Shown: one piece after another, positions 41,581 to 50,813 of the stretch
How positions within the stretch are numbered: position 1 is the first letter of the stretch
How the letters are laid out: each line of letters starts with the position of its first letter
NCBI RefSeq assembly: GCF_000423705.1
Contig: NZ_KE384082.1
Span: forward strand, 680,843 to 744,842
Length of the DNA stretch: 64,000 nucleotides
From: Stappia stellulata DSM 5886
Lineage (GTDB): Bacteria; Pseudomonadota; Alphaproteobacteria; Rhizobiales; Stappiaceae
Direction: 5' to 3'
Notes under the pieces: model-generated
Told to the model about the DNA's origin: nothing
Database searches by the model: none
What the model saw: the letters and a program-made list of their open reading frames with translations, nothing else
Translations under genes and position numbers: made by a program

Positions 41581-43080
41581 ATGTCGGCTGCGGCAACAGC
41601 CCTCCGCATGCGGGGGATCAGCAAGACTTTCCCGGGGGTAAAGGCGCTTTCGAGCGTCAACCTGACGGTCGAATTCGGGCGGGTGCATGCGATCGTAGGC
41701 GAAAACGGCGCAGGCAAGTCGACCCTGATGAAGGTCCTGAGCGGCACCTATCTGCCCACCACGGGCACCACCGAGATCGCTGGCGTCGAGGTCCGCATGC
41801 GCAAACCCGCCGATGCGCAGAGGCTGGGCATCCGCATGGTTCATCAGGAACTCAACCTGGTTCCCGACCTGAGCGTTGCGGAAAACGTCTACCTCGGCCG
41901 CATGCCGCGCCGGTGGGGCCTTGCGGACAAGGCGGCGATGCTGCGCGAGACCGCTGTCATCCTCGACGAGCTTGGCGCGACGATCGACCCGAAGGCGCGG
42001 CTCGGCGACCTGTCGATCAGCCAGCAGCAGCTTGTCGAGATCGCCAAGGCCTATGCGGCCGCTCCACGCATCATCGTCCTGGACGAGCCGACATCCAGCC
42101 TGAGCGAGCACGAGACGGCGGCGCTTTTTCGCATCCTGCGCAAGATGAAGCAGCAAGGCATCGCGATCATTTACATAAGCCATCGCGTCAAGGAGGTGCT
42201 GGAGATTGCCGACGATGTGACGATCCTGCGCGACGGCAGCATGATCGACACACGGCCGGCCGACGGCATCACGGTTGCGGAAATGATCCGGCTGATGGTG
42301 GGACGCGAGGTCACCAATGTGTTCCCCAAGACACCTTCGGAAATCGGCGCTCCGGTGCTGAAAGTGGTCGCCCTCGGCGACAGCTACAATTTCCGAAACG
42401 TGAACTTCGAGGTGCGCAAGGGCGAGATTCTCGGACTCACCGGTCTCGTGGGCGCCGGACGCACGGAACTGGCAAAGGCAGTCTTCGGCCTGGCGCGCGC
42501 CACCGAAGGCCGCATCGAGGTCGACGGCAAGCCGGTCGTAATCGGTTCGCCGGCCGCCGCCGTTCGCGCGGGTATCGCCTATGTGCCGGAGGATCGAAAG
42601 GACGAGGGCATCGTCCCCTCCCTGAGCGTACGCGAGAACATCAGCCTTCCGGTGTTGCGCAAGCTGTCCCGGTTCGGCCGGGTGAGCATGACCGCCGACC
42701 GCAGGCTCGCCGACAAATACACCAAGGAGTTTTCCATCATGCCGCCGGACCCGGAGCGGCGCATCGGCCTGCTCTCGGGCGGCAACCAGCAAAAGGCCGT
42801 CCTGTCCAAATGGCTGTCCGCCGACCCTTCGGTGCTCCTTCTCGACGAGCCGACTCGCGGGGTCGATGTTGGCGCAAAGGCGGAGATCCACCGCATCATT
42901 GGCGAACTCGTCGCCGGAGGCATGGCGGTGGTGATGATCTCGTCGGAACTGCCGGAAGTCCTGGGCGTCTGCGACCGCGTCATCGTGATGCGCGACGGTC
43001 ACGCGTCGGCACCGGTCGACCGCGCGGCCTTGAGCGAGGAGAAGATCATGGCGCTCGCCACCGGGGAGGAGGCCGCGTGA
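41581..43080 (+). CDS. Sugar ABC transporter ATPase, two nucleotide domains (RbsA/MglA type)
   Basis: A 499-residue protein with two ABC domains. The first has Walker A GENGAGKST (40-48) and LSISQQQLVEIAKAYAAAPRIIVLDEPTSSLSEHE. The second has a degenerate Walker A (GLVGAGRTE) and LSGGNQQKAVLSKWLSADPSVLLLDEPTRGVDVGAKAEIH. This is the RbsA/XylG/MglA pattern. It energises import of the pathway sugar. GGGAGGAAGG precedes the ATG, and operator O3 is just upstream. Confidence 0.95.
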   Translation: MSAAATALRMRGISKTFPGVKALSSVNLTVEFGRVHAIVGENGAGKSTLMKVLSGTYLPTTGTTEIAGVEVRMRKPADAQRLGIRMVHQELNLVPDLSVAENVYLGRMPRRWGLADKAAMLRETAVILDELGATIDPKARLGDLSISQQQLVEIAKAYAAAPRIIVLDEPTSSLSEHETAALFRILRKMKQQGIAIIYISHRVKEVLEIADDVTILRDGSMIDTRPADGITVAEMIRLMVGREVTNVFPKTPSEIGAPVLKVVALGDSYNFRNVNFEVRKGEILGLTGLVGAGRTELAKAVFGLARATEGRIEVDGKPVVIGSPAAAVRAGIAYVPEDRKDEGIVPSLSVRENISLPVLRKLSRFGRVSMTADRRLADKYTKEFSIMPPDPERRIGLLSGGNQQKAVLSKWLSADPSVLLLDEPTRGVDVGAKAEIHRIIGELVAGGMAVVMISSELPEVLGVCDRVIVMRDGHASAPVDRAALSEEKIMALATGEEAA

Positions 43081-44090
43081 CCGACGTACCGATCCAGATG
43101 CGGCAAGACACAACGCAAGACACAACGAACGAACGGTTCCGGGGCGGAAGCCCTCTGGTCGATCTCCTGTCCCGGGGCGGGCTTGCAATCGCGATCCTGG
43201 CGGTTCTGGTCTACGGTTCGCTGACCAGCCCTTTCTTTTTCACAACCGGAAACTTCGTCAATGTGCTGACCTCGATGGCCATCGTCGGCATCGTCGTCGT
43301 GGGCATGACCTTCGTGCTTGTGGTGGGCGGGCTTGCCGACCTTTCGGTGCCGGCGACGATTGCCTGCGGGGCCATCCTGTCGCTTGCCCTGCAACCGGTC
43401 ATCGGCCCGGTGCCGGCCTTCGCGGCGGCTATCGCGCTTGCAGGCCTTTGCGGCCTGATAAGCGGTCTGCTGATCGGCTATGTCGGCATCAATCCGATCA
43501 TCGCCACGCTCGGCGTCGGCACCATCGTGCTCGGCATCGTCCAGGCAGCGGTCGGCGGCGTGATCGTCTACGGCACAAACCCCGACACGGCCGCTCTTGT
43601 GAAAAGCCGCCTTTTCGGCATTCCGGTTATCGTGCTGATATTCCTCGCCGTGGCGATCATCGGTCACTTCGTCCTCTCGCGCTCCTACTGGGGCCGATGG
43701 ACCGTTGCCACCGGTGGCAATTGCAGCGCGGCCGAGGCGAGCGCCGTGCCCGTGCGCGCGGTCAAGGCAGGCGCCTTCGTGATCACCGCGATCTGCTCGG
43801 GTTTGAGCGGCGCGCTGCTGGGACTGACCCTGCAAAGCGCGCGGCCGCTCGTCGGCACCGGCTACGAGTTCAGTGCAATCACCGCCGTCGTGGTCGGCGG
43901 CATCTCGATCATGGGCGGCTTCGGGTCGGTGCCGCGCGCCATAGCGGGCCTGGTGTTTGTCCAGTTGCTGACCAATGTGATGGTCCTGCAGGGCGTTCGC
44001 ACGCCGGTGCAGGGCTTCGTGCTCGGTCTGCTGATTGCCGGCGCGGTCGCGCTTGACGTCGCGCTTCGCAAGCGCGGAGGCGGGGCGTGA
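43077..44090 (+). CDS. Sugar ABC transporter permease (RbsC type), first subunit
   Basis: A 337-residue membrane protein with 8-10 helices. It has the BPD_transp_2 features MAIVGIVVVGMTFVLVVGGLADLSVPATIACGAIL, NPIIATLGVGTIVLGIVQ, and GTGYEFSAITAVVVGGISIMGGFGSVPRAIAGLVFVQLLTNVMVL. The GTG start at 43077 overlaps the ATPase stop (GTGA). A hydrophilic N-terminal piece of about 25 residues precedes the first helix. It pairs with the second permease, whose gene overlaps this one by one base. Confidence 0.92.
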   Translation: MTDVPIQMRQDTTQDTTNERFRGGSPLVDLLSRGGLAIAILAVLVYGSLTSPFFFTTGNFVNVLTSMAIVGIVVVGMTFVLVVGGLADLSVPATIACGAILSLALQPVIGPVPAFAAAIALAGLCGLISGLLIGYVGINPIIATLGVGTIVLGIVQAAVGGVIVYGTNPDTAALVKSRLFGIPVIVLIFLAVAIIGHFVLSRSYWGRWTVATGGNCSAAEASAVPVRAVKAGAFVITAICSGLSGALLGLTLQSARPLVGTGYEFSAITAVVVGGISIMGGFGSVPRAIAGLVFVQLLTNVMVLQGVRTPVQGFVLGLLIAGAVALDVALRKRGGGA

Positions 44091-45052
44091 TGACAATGCT
44101 TGCAAGACTTGTCCGCTATCGCGTCACCGTCATTCTCGGCCTGACCCTGCTCGTCGCCTCGCTGACGGTTCCGGGCTTTCTGAGCATCTCCACCCTCAGC
44201 CTGGGCCTCGACCGCGGGGCCACCATCGGCATCATCGCGACCGGCATGACGGTGCTTCTCATCGCGCGCCAGATCGATCTCTCGGTCGGCTCGACCTTCG
44301 CGCTGGCCGGCATCACGGCCGTGATGCTGCAGCCCGCGATCGGCATCTGGCCCGCAGCACTGGCAGGCGTCCTGGCCGGCGCAGCGGCCGGCGCCATCAA
44401 CGGTTTGCTCTCCGTGGTTTTCAAGGTCAACGCGCTGGTTGCAACCCTCGCGACCATGCTGATCTTCCGCTCTATCGCGCACTGGCTGACGGACAGCCAG
44501 CCGGTTCCCGGCACCGACATCATGCTGTCGGTGGCGCTGTCGAAAATTTATCTGGAGATATTCACATTGCGCAGCGCGCTGTTTGTCGGCGCCATCCTGC
44601 TGCTTCACGTCTGGCTGACGCGCACCGTGGCCGGCCGCAACCTGTTCGCGGTTGGCTCCAACGCAGACGCAGCCGAGGCAAGCGGCATCGCACCCGGCCG
44701 CACCGTGTTCCTCGCCTTTGTCTTTGCCGGCGCGCTGGCAGGCGTTGCCGGCGTCCTTCAGAGCCTGACGACCAACACAGGCTCTCCGGTGTTCGGAGCG
44801 GAGCTGATCGTCACGGTGATCGCGGCGGTGGTGGTCGGCGGCACGCGCATCGAGGGCGGACGAGGCTCGGCGCTCGGCACGCTTGGCGGCGTGCTGACAA
44901 TCGCTGCCCTGACCACGGCGATGGAGTTCCAGTCGGTGCCCGCCTACATCCAGCAGGTTGTCTCCGGCCTCATCCTCATTCTGCTTGTCGTTCTCGACCG
45001 CACCGTGCGGCCTGGCCCACGCACTCATGCAGCGGCAGGCGCATCGGGCTGA
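44090..45052 (+). CDS. Sugar ABC transporter permease (RbsC type), second subunit
   Basis: A 320-residue partner permease: TIGIIATGMTVLLIARQIDLSVGSTFALAGITAVML, NALVATLATMLIFRSIAHWLTDSQPVPGTD, and GAELIVTVIAAVVVGGTRIEGGRGSALGTLGGVLTIAALTTAMEF. The ATG at 44090 shares a base with the previous stop; a GTG three bases earlier is possible. Two different RbsC-like subunits plus a double ATPase is the layout of rhamnose- and fucose-type importers. Confidence 0.93.
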   Translation: MTMLARLVRYRVTVILGLTLLVASLTVPGFLSISTLSLGLDRGATIGIIATGMTVLLIARQIDLSVGSTFALAGITAVMLQPAIGIWPAALAGVLAGAAAGAINGLLSVVFKVNALVATLATMLIFRSIAHWLTDSQPVPGTDIMLSVALSKIYLEIFTLRSALFVGAILLLHVWLTRTVAGRNLFAVGSNADAAEASGIAPGRTVFLAFVFAGALAGVAGVLQSLTTNTGSPVFGAELIVTVIAAVVVGGTRIEGGRGSALGTLGGVLTIAALTTAMEFQSVPAYIQQVVSGLILILLVVLDRTVRPGPRTHAAAGASG

Positions 45053-45078
45053 ATTCCCGTGACGTGAAGGAGGAAACC

Positions 45079-46014
45079 ATGACCAAGACCAAGACCGGAA
45101 TGATCATAAGCGCGCTGGCGCTGCTTGCCTCGGTTGGCTGGGCGCAGGCAAAGACCGTCTGCTACGTCACCGCCGCCGATGCGCACGCCTATGCAACGCC
45201 GGCCAACGAGGCACTGGAGGCAAGGGCCAAGGAACTCGGGATCGAGGTCATCACCCTCAGCCAGAATTTCGACGTGCAGACCGGCACCGAACAGCTCAAC
45301 ACCTGCATTGCACGCAAAGCCGATGGCATCATCCTGTGGCCGCTCGACCCGCAGGCCTACATTCCCGGCCTTGCGCGGGCGCAACAGGCCGAGATCCCGG
45401 CCATTCTCATCAACTCGCCGATGGACGAGCAGGCGGACCGGTTCATCGTGTCGTTCACCGGGCCGGATGTCTACGAGGAAGGCGAGATGGCCGCGGATTC
45501 GCTCAACGATGCGCTGGACGGCGAAGGCGCGGTCGTCGTGATCGCCGGACAGGCCGGCAACGGCACCACCATCGGCCGCGTCGGCGGTTTCGTCGACCGG
45601 CTGACCGAGGTCGGCAGCAAGATCGAGGTGCTCGATACGGTGAACGCCGACTTCGACCAGCAAAAGGCGCTCGTCGTCAGCCGCGATCTCATCACCCGCT
45701 TCGGCGACGGCATCGACGGCGTCTACGCCAATGACGACACAATGGCGCGCGGGTTCATCGACGCGTGGAAGGAAGCCAAACCCGGCGAGCCGATGCCGCC
45801 GATCGTCGGCATCAACGGGCAGAAGGATGCTTTCGTATCGATCAAGTCCGGCGAAATGTACTCGACAATCGTCCAGTCGCCGGTGGAGGACGGCAAGCTC
45901 GCCATCGAGACCATGGCCGAGATCCTCGACGGCAAGGAGGTCGATGCCCGCCTGCCGATCCCGCTCACGGTGGTGACGAAGGCGAACGTCGACAGCGTCG
46001 AACCGGCTTTCTGA
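45079..46014 (+). CDS. Sugar ABC transporter binding protein (RbsB-like)
   Basis: A 311-residue periplasmic binding protein with a signal peptide (MTKTKTGMIISALALLASVGWAQA) and the Peripla_BP_4 layout: VITLSQNFDVQTGTEQLNTCIARKADGIILWPLD, VVVIAGQAGNGTTIGRVGGFVDRL, DGVYANDDTMARGFIDAWKEA, VVGINGQKDAFVSIKSGEMYSTIVQSP. AAGGAGGAAA lies before the ATG. It is the last gene of the importer operon, closed by a clear terminator. Binding of L-fucose or a similar 6-deoxy sugar is inferred from the pathway genes. Confidence 0.93.
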   Translation: MTKTKTGMIISALALLASVGWAQAKTVCYVTAADAHAYATPANEALEARAKELGIEVITLSQNFDVQTGTEQLNTCIARKADGIILWPLDPQAYIPGLARAQQAEIPAILINSPMDEQADRFIVSFTGPDVYEEGEMAADSLNDALDGEGAVVVIAGQAGNGTTIGRVGGFVDRLTEVGSKIEVLDTVNADFDQQKALVVSRDLITRFGDGIDGVYANDDTMARGFIDAWKEAKPGEPMPPIVGINGQKDAFVSIKSGEMYSTIVQSPVEDGKLAIETMAEILDGKEVDARLPIPLTVVTKANVDSVEPAF

Positions 46015-46043
46015 TCCCGACGAACACGGTCTGACGCGAAGGG

Positions 46044-46072
46044 GCCCGCCACTGCGCGGGCTCTTTTTCTTG
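46044..46072 (+). terminator. Intrinsic terminator of the sugar importer operon
   Basis: GCCCGC (46044-46049), loop CACTGC, GCGGGC (46056-46061), followed directly by TCTTTTTCTT. A textbook Rho-independent terminator 30 bases after the binding-protein stop. Confidence 0.88.
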
Positions 46073-46112
46073 TTTGACCGCCAAAGTGCGAGAGCCTGCC
46101 GGGACAGGCGTC

Positions 46113-47171
46113 TCAACCGTTCAGGTTTCGCAGCGAGGCACGCAGGACAAGCTCCGCGTCGATGCGCACCGTGGCGGGCGACGGGGCTTCGGACCCCAAA
46201 TGCGCGAGCATCATCTTGCCGGCCGCCTTGCCGATCTCCTGCAGGTGCATTCGCACCGTCGTCAGTGCCGGGTCGATCATGTCGACCAACGGAATGTCGT
46301 TGTACCCGGAGATCCCGACATCGAGCGGCACATTCAGGCCGGCCGCGCGGCATGCCCGGATCGCCCCTATGGCGACGAGGTCGTTCACGCACATGATCAC
46401 TTCGGGCGGGGGCCGTTGCGCGTTCAGGAGGGATCGTGCGGCCCGCTCACCCTGGTCGGCCGACATGTGCTCGACGTAGACGATCCGGTGTTCCGGCAGC
46501 GTCATCCCGTGCTCTGTCAGGACATCGCGTATGCCGCGCCAGCGTTCCCTGCCGGTCGACAGGTTTTGCGGGGCGAGAATGACCGCAATGTCCCTGTGCC
46601 CCCAGGCAAGAACCTGTCGGGTCAGCGCCCGCATCCCGCCGAGGCAGTCGTTGATAACCGCAGGCGTGTCCCGGCTTAGCGTCTGCCGAAGCACCGAAAT
46701 CAGCGGAATGCCCAGATCCTGGCACCGCTTCACGATGGGGTCTTCGAGCCTGGTGGTGGCAAGAAAGATGCCATCGACGAGCCGCGACGCCATCCTGTTC
46801 ACAACATCCATTTCAACGGCGATGTCATAGCCCGTGTTGCCGACCAGGACAGCGAACCCCTGCGGCGACAGAACCTCCTCGATTCCGGTCAGGATCGGCG
46901 GATAGACGGGATCGCTCATGTCGTGAACGATCAACCCAATCGAATGTGTGGAATTGGTGCGCATGCTTGCCGCAACGGAATTCGGCTGATAGCCGAGCTC
47001 GCGCGCCACCGCTTTGACATGCTCCGCGACCGCATCCGAGATCCGGCCCTTGGATCCGGGGCGCAAGACGCGCGACACGGTGGAATAATGAACGCCGGAC
47101 GCCGTTGCGACATCGGCGAGCTTGATCCGTCCGGCCCTGGCTTCGGTCTTGGGGCGCTTGGAAGTGCTCAT
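46113..47171 (-). CDS. LacI-family transcriptional regulator
   Basis: A 352-residue regulator. The HTH is at about 17-45 (IKLADVATASGVHYSTVSRVLRPGSKGRISDAV) with a hinge helix AASMRTN, and the sugar-binding-type core follows (SIGLIVHDMSDPVYPPILTGIEEVL...NDLVAIGAIRACRAAGLNVPLDVGISGYNDIPLVDMIDPALTTV). The ATG at 47171 is used; a GTG at 47180 is possible. It is the last gene of the leftward OsmC-TRAP unit. The perfect LacI-type palindrome at 50814-50833 heads that unit and is probably its operator. Control of the fucose importer next door is less likely, because that carries the GntR operator. Confidence 0.92.
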   Translation of the reverse strand: MSTSKRPKTEARAGRIKLADVATASGVHYSTVSRVLRPGSKGRISDAVAEHVKAVARELGYQPNSVAASMRTNSTHSIGLIVHDMSDPVYPPILTGIEEVLSPQGFAVLVGNTGYDIAVEMDVVNRMASRLVDGIFLATTRLEDPIVKRCQDLGIPLISVLRQTLSRDTPAVINDCLGGMRALTRQVLAWGHRDIAVILAPQNLSTGRERWRGIRDVLTEHGMTLPEHRIVYVEHMSADQGERAARSLLNAQRPPPEVIMCVNDLVAIGAIRACRAAGLNVPLDVGISGYNDIPLVDMIDPALTTVRMHLQEIGKAAGKMMLAHLGSEAPSPATVRIDAELVLRASLRNLNG

Positions 47172-47210
47172 GTCCCTCACCGCGTCCGGTCAGAAGATCC
47201 CCATGCCGGA

Positions 47211-48554
47211 TCAAATCCATTGATTGATGTAGACCAGATGCGGCCATGCCGTCAGCAGGGCAAGAACGAATACCATCATCAGGGCAAAAGGAGCAGCGCC
47301 GAGGAACACGTCGCCCAAGGTTATCCGGGGATCTTCCAGACATCCCTTGATGACGAAACAGGCGATCCCGAGCGGCGGTGTCAGCAATCCCACCTCCACG
47401 GCGATCACGGTCAGGATCCCGAACCAGATCGGATCCGCCTCGAACCCCTGCATCACCGGAAGGAACAACGGCACCATGATGAGAATGATCGACACCGAAT
47501 CGATGATCGTGCCCAGCAGCAGAACGACGAGCACATAAATCAGCACGACCAGCAGAAACTGGTCCGTGGCGGTGCGAACCAGGCCGCCGATTTCCATCGG
47601 GACGCCGGCGAGCGCCAGCGAACGGCTGTACATGGTCGCCGCAATGATCAGGAAGCAGATCGACGCGGTGATATGTCCGGTTTCGAGCAGAACTTTCCAG
47701 AAGGACTTCCAGCACAGCTTCTTGCGAACGACCGCCAGGACGAGAGCGCACAGCGCGCCCACCGCGCCCGCCTCGGTCGGGGTGAAGATGCCGCCGTAAA
47801 TGCCGCCGAGAACGATCGCGACAAGCCCGAGAAGCGGCAGGAACTTGACCACGATCTGGCCAAGCGAATGCTCGCTGCGCGGATCGCTCTGCGCAATCGC
47901 CTCCGGGTCCGAAAACCGGCCCGTCCTGTCGTAGACGAAGCCCGGCACGAGATACGCCATCGCGACGATGCCGATGCAGAACACGCTCGACAGCAGGATC
48001 CCCGGACCGATCCCGGCAAAAAACATCATGCCGATCGACTGCTCGGTAAGGATCGCATAGATGATCAGGAGAATGCTGGGCGGGATCAGCATGCCCAGCA
48101 CCGAACTCCCCGCCACGGTCCCCACCGCGAAGCGTGGACTGTACCCAAGGCGCAGCATCTCCGGCACGGCCACGCGGGTGAAGACCGCGGCGGAAGCAAT
48201 CGAAACGCCGGTCACCGCCGCAAACACGGCGTTGGAGCCGACGGTCGCAAGTCCGAGGCCGCCGCGGATCGGTCTCAGGAAATAGTCGCCCACATCATAG
48301 GCGTCCCGGCCGACATCCGATGCGCTCATGATCAGCCCCATCAGGACAAAAAGCGGAATGACCGCGAAGGTCTGGTCGGCGATCCCGTCGGCTGCTGCCA
48401 GCGTCAGGAGCTTCATCGCGAGCGAAAGGCTGTCCTTCTGGATCGCGACCGACAGAAACGAGACGAGACTGAGGGCGATGCCCACGTGCATTCCGGAATA
48501 GATCAGAACAACGATGACCCCGACCGAGAACATGCCGATTTCAAGCCCAGACAC
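47211..48554 (-). CDS. TRAP transporter large permease (DctM), second system
   Basis: A 447-residue membrane protein with twelve or so helices: FAVIPLFVLMGLIMSASDVGRDAYDVGDYFLRPIRGGLGLATVGSNAVFAAVTGVSIASAAVFTRVAVPEML, VGTVAGSSVLGMLIPPSILLIIYAILTEQSIGMMFFAGIGPG, and LGTIIDSVSIILIMVPLFLPVMQGFEADPIWFGILTVIAVEVGLLTPPLGIACFVIK. It is the ion-coupled channel subunit of a TRAP importer. It lies 49 bases after the small permease stop on the same strand. Confidence 0.94.
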   Translation of the reverse strand: MSGLEIGMFSVGVIVVLIYSGMHVGIALSLVSFLSVAIQKDSLSLAMKLLTLAAADGIADQTFAVIPLFVLMGLIMSASDVGRDAYDVGDYFLRPIRGGLGLATVGSNAVFAAVTGVSIASAAVFTRVAVPEMLRLGYSPRFAVGTVAGSSVLGMLIPPSILLIIYAILTEQSIGMMFFAGIGPGILLSSVFCIGIVAMAYLVPGFVYDRTGRFSDPEAIAQSDPRSEHSLGQIVVKFLPLLGLVAIVLGGIYGGIFTPTEAGAVGALCALVLAVVRKKLCWKSFWKVLLETGHITASICFLIIAATMYSRSLALAGVPMEIGGLVRTATDQFLLVVLIYVLVVLLLGTIIDSVSIILIMVPLFLPVMQGFEADPIWFGILTVIAVEVGLLTPPLGIACFVIKGCLEDPRITLGDVFLGAAPFALMMVFVLALLTAWPHLVYINQWI

Positions 48555-48603
48555 GTGGCACCTCCCGAGGCATTCGTAAAATCCACATTGAAGCCGGCTT
48601 TCT

Positions 48604-49161
48604 CTAGCGGTCGCGAAGCTGTCGGAGGTTCCGACAGGCCAGGATCACGAATTGAATGGAGGCGGCGCTCGCGCCGAGAAGCATGATCGCCTCCAGCGGC
48701 CAGGTCGGCGCGGTGAAGATCCCGACGGTGCCCTTGTAGTAACCGCGGTCCCAGGCATCGATCAGCCGGGGATACTGACCGTAGGCAATGATGGCGAGGA
48801 TCGCCGCGCCGATCAGGTTGAACGCCAAGCGCATGACCAGATTTGCGGTCCGTGCACGCAACCTTGCCAGCAGATCGAGAAAGGCGTCGGATCTGGTCAG
48901 TCGCTTGACGCGGATGGTATGGGCCAGCTGGAGATAGACAACGGCGACGATGGCCATCTCGGTCAGTTCGAGCGTGCCGGCCAGCGGCGAATCCCAAAGC
49001 CAACGGCCGAAGACGTCGATGTTGACGATGATCATCATGCCAAGCACGACGACGGCGCCAAGCGCATCCATGCCGACCACCAGCGGTGTAAAGCCGGGAG
49101 TGGGTGCCTCTCCCGAAGAGGGCTTAGCCCCTTCGGGAGACGCCTTCGACGTCTGGGTCAT
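48604..49161 (-). CDS. TRAP transporter small permease (DctQ), second system
   Basis: A 185-residue protein with a longer hydrophilic N-terminus (MTQTSKASPEGAKPSSGEA) and four helices: LGAVVVLGMMIIVNIDVFGRWLWDSPLAGTLELTEMAIVAVVYLQLAHTIRVKRLTRSD is the DctQ signature. Its ATG overlaps the binding-protein stop by four bases. Confidence 0.9.
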   Translation of the reverse strand: MTQTSKASPEGAKPSSGEAPTPGFTPLVVGMDALGAVVVLGMMIIVNIDVFGRWLWDSPLAGTLELTEMAIVAVVYLQLAHTIRVKRLTRSDAFLDLLARLRARTANLVMRLAFNLIGAAILAIIAYGQYPRLIDAWDRGYYKGTVGIFTAPTWPLEAIMLLGASAASIQFVILACRNLRQLRDR

Positions 49162-50255
49162 TGGTCCCACTGACGCGCGATGGGCTGATCCGCGTCGCGC
49201 ATGGCTTGCATGTATTCCGCCAGGATCTCGCCGGCGGGCACGCCATCGGCTTCGAGGCTGTCGACCCATTCCTGCGCGAGATTGGGAAGCGTTGCCGCCC
49301 ATTTCGCACGTTCCTGCGGATCGATCTCGACGACGCTTCCGCCATTGGCGACGAAGGTTTCACGTGCCTTGCCACCCAGTTCGGCCGCGAACTCGCCGAT
49401 GTCGACGCCAAATTGCTTCGCTGCCGCAACCATCGCGTCCTTGACCTCGTCGGGAAACCGATCCCAGGCCTGCTGGTTGGCGTTGATCACATAGGAATTC
49501 ACCCCGCCGAGGTTGGCGTTGAAGTAGTTTTCGCAAACCTCGTAGAACTTGAGCGAAACGACCGCCTCGCCCCAGACAAGCATCGCATCCACGACCCCGG
49601 TCTCGACGAGCTGGTAGAAATTTCCAAGGCTCCCGGTGACGCCGGTTGCCCCTGCAGGTTCGATCCAGCGCAGGTTCGGCCCGGCACCGGCGACCTTCAG
49701 GCCATCGATGTCGGCCAGCGAGTTGATCGGCTCGGACGAGCACAGGATGTAATTGTCGGGAATGCCGCTCGCTGAAAGCGTGACCTGGTTGAGACCCGTC
49801 CATGTGTCCCGGAACGCAGGATACTTGTCGACAAGACCATCCACGACTTCATGGATCAGAACGAGATCCGTCGTCGTGAAGGGCGTCACGTATCCGATCT
49901 GGTAGACCGGCAGCTTGTCGGCGTGAAAGGCGGTCGGGATGACGCCCATGTCGGCGAGGCCGGTTTCGATCGCCTCGAGCTCCCCGGCGGGTTTTGCAAG
50001 AGTTCCCGAAAAGGCTTCCTGCCAGTTGATCTTGTAGGTGCCGGTCTCCGCGAGACGCGCATCGACCCCGGGCATGAAGCTTTCCTTGAGCATCCGGACC
50101 GCGGCAACCGCCGGGGAAAACCCGGAAACGATGCTGACGTTGATTTCCTCTTGGGCAACCGCCGGCGACCCGAAGCCGACACCGGCGGCGAGAAACACGC
50201 CGCCCAGGCCGCTCAACGTGGTCTTTGCATTGATCTGCAGACGTCCGATTTTCAT
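49158..50255 (-). CDS. TRAP transporter substrate-binding protein (DctP), second system
   Basis: A 365-residue exported protein with a long signal region (MKIGRLQINAKTTLSGLGGVFLAAGVGFGSPAVAQ). The DctP fold is shown by AFSGTLAKPAGELEAIETGLADMGVIPTAFHADKLPVYQIGYVTPF, SLADIDGLKVAGAGPNLRWIEPAGATGVTGSLGNFYQLVETGVVDAMLVWGEAV and QERAKWAATLPNLAQEWVDSLEADG. The usual Arg-containing ligand loop is altered (KVAGAGPN), so the ligand class is less certain than for the first TRAP system. It is the second gene of the operon that starts with osmC. Confidence 0.9.
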   Translation of the reverse strand: MKIGRLQINAKTTLSGLGGVFLAAGVGFGSPAVAQEEINVSIVSGFSPAVAAVRMLKESFMPGVDARLAETGTYKINWQEAFSGTLAKPAGELEAIETGLADMGVIPTAFHADKLPVYQIGYVTPFTTTDLVLIHEVVDGLVDKYPAFRDTWTGLNQVTLSASGIPDNYILCSSEPINSLADIDGLKVAGAGPNLRWIEPAGATGVTGSLGNFYQLVETGVVDAMLVWGEAVVSLKFYEVCENYFNANLGGVNSYVINANQQAWDRFPDEVKDAMVAAAKQFGVDIGEFAAELGGKARETFVANGGSVVEIDPQERAKWAATLPNLAQEWVDSLEADGVPAGEILAEYMQAMRDADQPIARQWDQ

Positions 50256-50298
50256 GATTTCCTCCCTGTCATGAACAATTTACAAGTCCGCGGCCGGG

Positions 50299-50790
50299 CT
50301 ATTTTTCCTCTTGCCACGCGGTCCCGTTGATTCTCAAACTGTGCTCGATGGCATTGGCCTGGCTCAGGGTCTGTTCCACAAAACAGCCCCGGCGGGCGGC
50401 GCTGACGAGCTCGGCCACACGGTCCGGATCGGCCGCGGACGCAACATCCACATCGATCTCGAAACCGACAGGCCGACCCTGGTAAGGCCCGACGCCGTCC
50501 GGATGCGCTTCCCACCTCGCCCGGCAAAACACCTTTACATCGTCGACATCGATCTTGAGACGGCGCGAAAAGACCCGCACCTGGGTCATCAGGCAGCCGA
50601 CAAGGCCGGTCAAAAAAAATTCGAGCGGCGTTGGCGCGGTGTCCTCGCCGCCCTGGAATTTCCCCTCGTCGGTCGCCAGCATCCGCGTCACCGTGAAGGG
50701 CTCCAGTGCGGTCAGCGTCACCTCATTTCGAAGCTTGCCGACACACGCGCCCTCGGCTGTGAAGTGAACGTTGAAGAGGGTGTCGGACAT
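50299..50790 (-). CDS. OsmC/Ohr-family thiol peroxidase-like protein
   Basis: A 163-residue protein with the OsmC fold and both family cysteines: Cys66 in PLEFFLTGLVGCLMTQVRV and Cys136 in AARRGCFVEQTLSQAN. These act on organic hydroperoxides or other reactive thiols. The ATG at 50790 has GGAG upstream; a longer frame to 50877 would run through the LacI palindrome and is rejected. It is the first gene of an operon with a TRAP importer, which is unusual and hints at a role tied to the transported compound. Confidence 0.88.
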   Translation of the reverse strand: MSDTLFNVHFTAEGACVGKLRNEVTLTALEPFTVTRMLATDEGKFQGGEDTAPTPLEFFLTGLVGCLMTQVRVFSRRLKIDVDDVKVFCRARWEAHPDGVGPYQGRPVGFEIDVDVASAADPDRVAELVSAARRGCFVEQTLSQANAIEHSLRINGTAWQEEK

Positions 50791-50813
50791 TGAAATCTCC
50801 GGGTGCCGCCGCT

